Shown: positions 12,020 through 13,193 of the stretch, piece by piece
How the letters are laid out: each line of letters begins with the position of its first letter
Numbering within the stretch: the first letter of the stretch is position 1
Assembly: GCA_045133915.1 (NCBI GenBank)
Contig: JBGUUX010000008.1
Span: forward strand, 1 to 13,193
Direction: 5' to 3'
DNA: 13,193 bases
Source of the DNA: RGIG7300 sp045133915
GTDB lineage: Bacteria > Bacillota > Clostridia > Oscillospirales > CAG-272
The notes under the pieces: model-generated
Seen by the model: only the letters and a program-made list of their open reading frames with translations
What the model was told of the DNA's origin: nothing
Database searches by the model: none
Position numbers and translations under genes: made by a program

Positions 12020-12247
12020 TTAGATCTTACCGAGAAGCATAAAAGCGATAAGAAGGCCGTAGATAGAAAGTGCCTCCATAAGCGCCATTGCGATAATAAG
12101 GGTGGATCTGATCTCCTTTGCGGAGTCGGGCTGACGGGCAATAGATTCCATAGCCGCCTTTGCGGTCTTGCCCTGTCCCAAAGCGGGTGCGATTGTACTA
12201 ACCGAGATTGCGATTGCCGCAGCGATTGCGATAAGTCCTTTTGTCAT
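12020..12247 (-). CDS. atpE: ATP synthase c subunit (rotor ring)
   Basis: Subunit c forms the membrane ring that carries the coupling ion. It has 75 residues and two transmembrane helices joined by the polar loop ARQP (37-40). The ion-binding carboxylate is E58 in LMEALSIYGLL, and Q25 in GQG is the helix-1 partner. After E58 come Ala and Leu, where sodium-binding c subunits such as Ilyobacter tartaricus have Ser and Thr; the sequence instead resembles proton-type EALTIYG of chloroplasts. Helix 1 lacks the usual glycine packing motif and has Ala/Ser instead. The ribosome binding site AAGGAG is strong and well spaced, fitting the high copy number of c. An 84-base gap with a hairpin separates it from atpB. 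Confidence 0.96.
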   Translation of the reverse strand: MTKGLIAIAAAIAISVSTIAPALGQGKTAKAAMESIARQPDSAKEIRSTLIIAMALMEALSIYGLLIAFMLLGKI

Positions 12248-12286
12248 TTTTATGATCTCCTTAAGTTAATTTATATTTGTTAAGGA

Positions 12287-12308
12287 GAAAACCGCCGAGA
12301 CGGTTTTC
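12287..12308. repeat. Hairpin between atpB and atpE
   Basis: GAAAACCG (12287-12294) and CGGTTTTC (12301-12308) form an 8-bp stem around CCGAGA. On the minus strand it is preceded by GGTG and followed by TCCTTAA, matching the flanks of the hairpin between atpG and atpD (there GGTG and TTCCTTAA). Adjacent CTTTAATTC also recurs at the IS insertion site. It is a short relative of that repeat family. Confidence 0.7.
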
Positions 12309-12331
12309 CACCTTTAATTCCGAATTTCTGA

Positions 12332-13006
12332 TTACTCTAACTCTGTGACCTCATCAAGATAGATGGCGGTCAGCATTGAGAATACCAGCGCCTGCAAAGC
12401 GCAGAAAAGAATTGACAGCACCATCATTACCACAGGCACGCCTATGGGGAAGATGTGATAGAGCTGCTCGGTTACCATCTCCTCGCCGTATACGTTACCG
12501 AAGATACGAAGAGCAAGGGATGCGGGTTTGATAAACTCGTCAAGCAGTATAAGGGGGAACATAAAGAACATAGGTGACACAAAGCGTTTGAAATAATGCT
12601 TTGCACCCATACGTAATCCCGCATACTGCAGAAAAACAAAGGTGGTAAGACCAAGACCCACCGTTACCGAAAGGGATGCGGTAGGCGCCTTGACGTAGGG
12701 AGTCAGTCCCACACCTGGTATAAGTCCGGAATAGTTACAGAATATAATGAAGGTGAAAAGCGTAGCAAGAAAAACGAAATACTTTCTTGCCTTTTCCTTA
12801 CCCAAATTATCGGTAAAGAATTTGTCAAGATACTCAACACCCGTTTCGATCATGTTCTGGAACACACCGGGACGCTCCTTTAAGGTAAGCTTTACTATAA
12901 GGGAGACGATAGCCATGATTGCAAGGATTATCCACATGGTCACCACCTCACCGGTGACGTCAAGAAAACCAAAGAGCTTTATAATTACTTCAGATTCATG
13001 CCCCAT
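12332..13006 (-). CDS. atpB: ATP synthase a subunit (ion channel)
   Basis: Subunit a forms the two half-channels beside the c ring. The protein has 224 residues with about five to six hydrophobic segments. The key helix KPASLALRIFGNVYGEEM contains the invariant arginine (R167 from this start; E. coli R210) and is followed by ALQALVFSMLTAIYL with the conserved Gln (Q205). The motif NYSGLIPG is also typical. I prefer the ATG at 13006 to the in-frame ATG at 13015, because GGAGG lies nine bases before the former and directly abuts the latter. The gene overlaps the upstream atpI-like gene by 11 bases. Confidence 0.95.
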   Translation of the reverse strand: MGHESEVIIKLFGFLDVTGEVVTMWIILAIMAIVSLIVKLTLKERPGVFQNMIETGVEYLDKFFTDNLGKEKARKYFVFLATLFTFIIFCNYSGLIPGVGLTPYVKAPTASLSVTVGLGLTTFVFLQYAGLRMGAKHYFKRFVSPMFFMFPLILLDEFIKPASLALRIFGNVYGEEMVTEQLYHIFPIGVPVVMMVLSILFCALQALVFSMLTAIYLDEVTELE

Positions 13007-13193
13007 CCTTATCATCCTCCTTCTTTTGATCGTTAAACTTCAATAATTTATATGTGAAATAAAACATTGGCAAGGTTATACCCAGACATCCGCCAACAAG
13101 CAGCCAGGTCATGCCCCAAGGGGTATATCCGCCGAGGGTGAAAATAATAACCAGATATCCTATCTGTATGGCAGAGCGTATTATCTGTCCGCC
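12996..13193 (-). CDS. AtpI-like ATP synthase accessory membrane protein (partial)
   Basis: A frame enters from the right edge and reads 65 codons to a TGA inside atpB. It shows IQIGYLVIIFTLGGYTPW, a hydrophobic helix, then WLLVGGCLGITLPMFYFTYKLL, a second helix, and a charged tail QKKEDDKDGA. Two terminal membrane helices and a charged tail directly before atpB are what is expected of AtpI, which helps c-ring assembly and Mg handling in some bacteria. Only the C-terminal half is visible and the sequence match to AtpI is weak, so the name rests largely on position. It lies in the same operon, overlapping atpB by 11 bases. Confidence 0.6.
   Translation of the reverse strand, partial: GGQIIRSAIQIGYLVIIFTLGGYTPWGMTWLLVGGCLGITLPMFYFTYKLLKFNDQKKEDDKDGA

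Noticed and set aside
12020..12247. Sodium-type c subunit
   Set aside because: Q25 and E58 are present, but the Ser and Thr ligands after the carboxylate in sodium-binding rings are Ala and Leu here, as in proton-type rings.
12332..13015. atpB start at 13015
   Set aside because: The GGAGG ribosome binding site touches this ATG directly; the ATG at 13006 has proper spacing.

Overview
The window looks like the chromosome of an anaerobic Firmicute of the class Clostridia, probably near Oscillospiraceae/Ruminococcaceae. This is inferred from strong AGGAG ribosome binding sites, TTGACA/TATAAT promoters, an AT-leaning composition and the family mix; no rRNA or marker gene confirms it. Nearly all genes lie on the minus strand.

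Layout. Positions 3-80 hold the end of an unidentified plus-strand gene. An IS3-family insertion sequence (102-1832; orfA, orfB, frameshift signal, terminal repeats) sits inside the loop of a terminator-like hairpin just after it. Next come four minus-strand metabolic or transport genes: a beta-lactamase-family serine hydrolase (1957-3102), an SGNH/GDSL hydrolase (3114-3902), a PnuC-type vitamin transporter with its own promoter and structured leader (3956-4755), and an AEC-family permease (4969-5934). Between the last two is a modular array of short palindromes separated by a 7-base spacer whose orientation flips in the middle (4768-4969). A divergent plus-strand gene (6062-6433) encodes a small zinc-ribbon membrane protein. 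It is followed by a 340-base non-coding stretch packed with long perfect hairpins and bounded by imperfect inverted repeats.

From 13193 down to 6773 runs an F-type ATP synthase operon, read on the minus strand in the order atpI-like, atpB (a), atpE (c), atpF (b), atpA fusion, atpG (gamma), atpD (beta), atpC (epsilon). Its promoter lies outside the window. No free-standing atpH (delta) gene exists. Instead the alpha-subunit gene encodes one 736-residue protein carrying a b-like membrane anchor and stalk, a delta C-terminal domain, and then a complete alpha subunit. Epsilon is reduced to its N-terminal beta-sandwich. Together these predict an ATP synthase with unusual peripheral-stalk architecture and without epsilon-type autoinhibition. 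The c subunit has proton-type rather than sodium-type ligands.

A second theme is dispersed hairpin/heptamer repeats. Related units lie between atpG and atpD, between atpB and atpE, and at the IS insertion site. Several genes (serine hydrolase, gamma, epsilon) encode their last residues within such palindromes. The strongest candidates for something undescribed are the b-delta-alpha fusion and the palindrome array with the flipped 7-base spacer.
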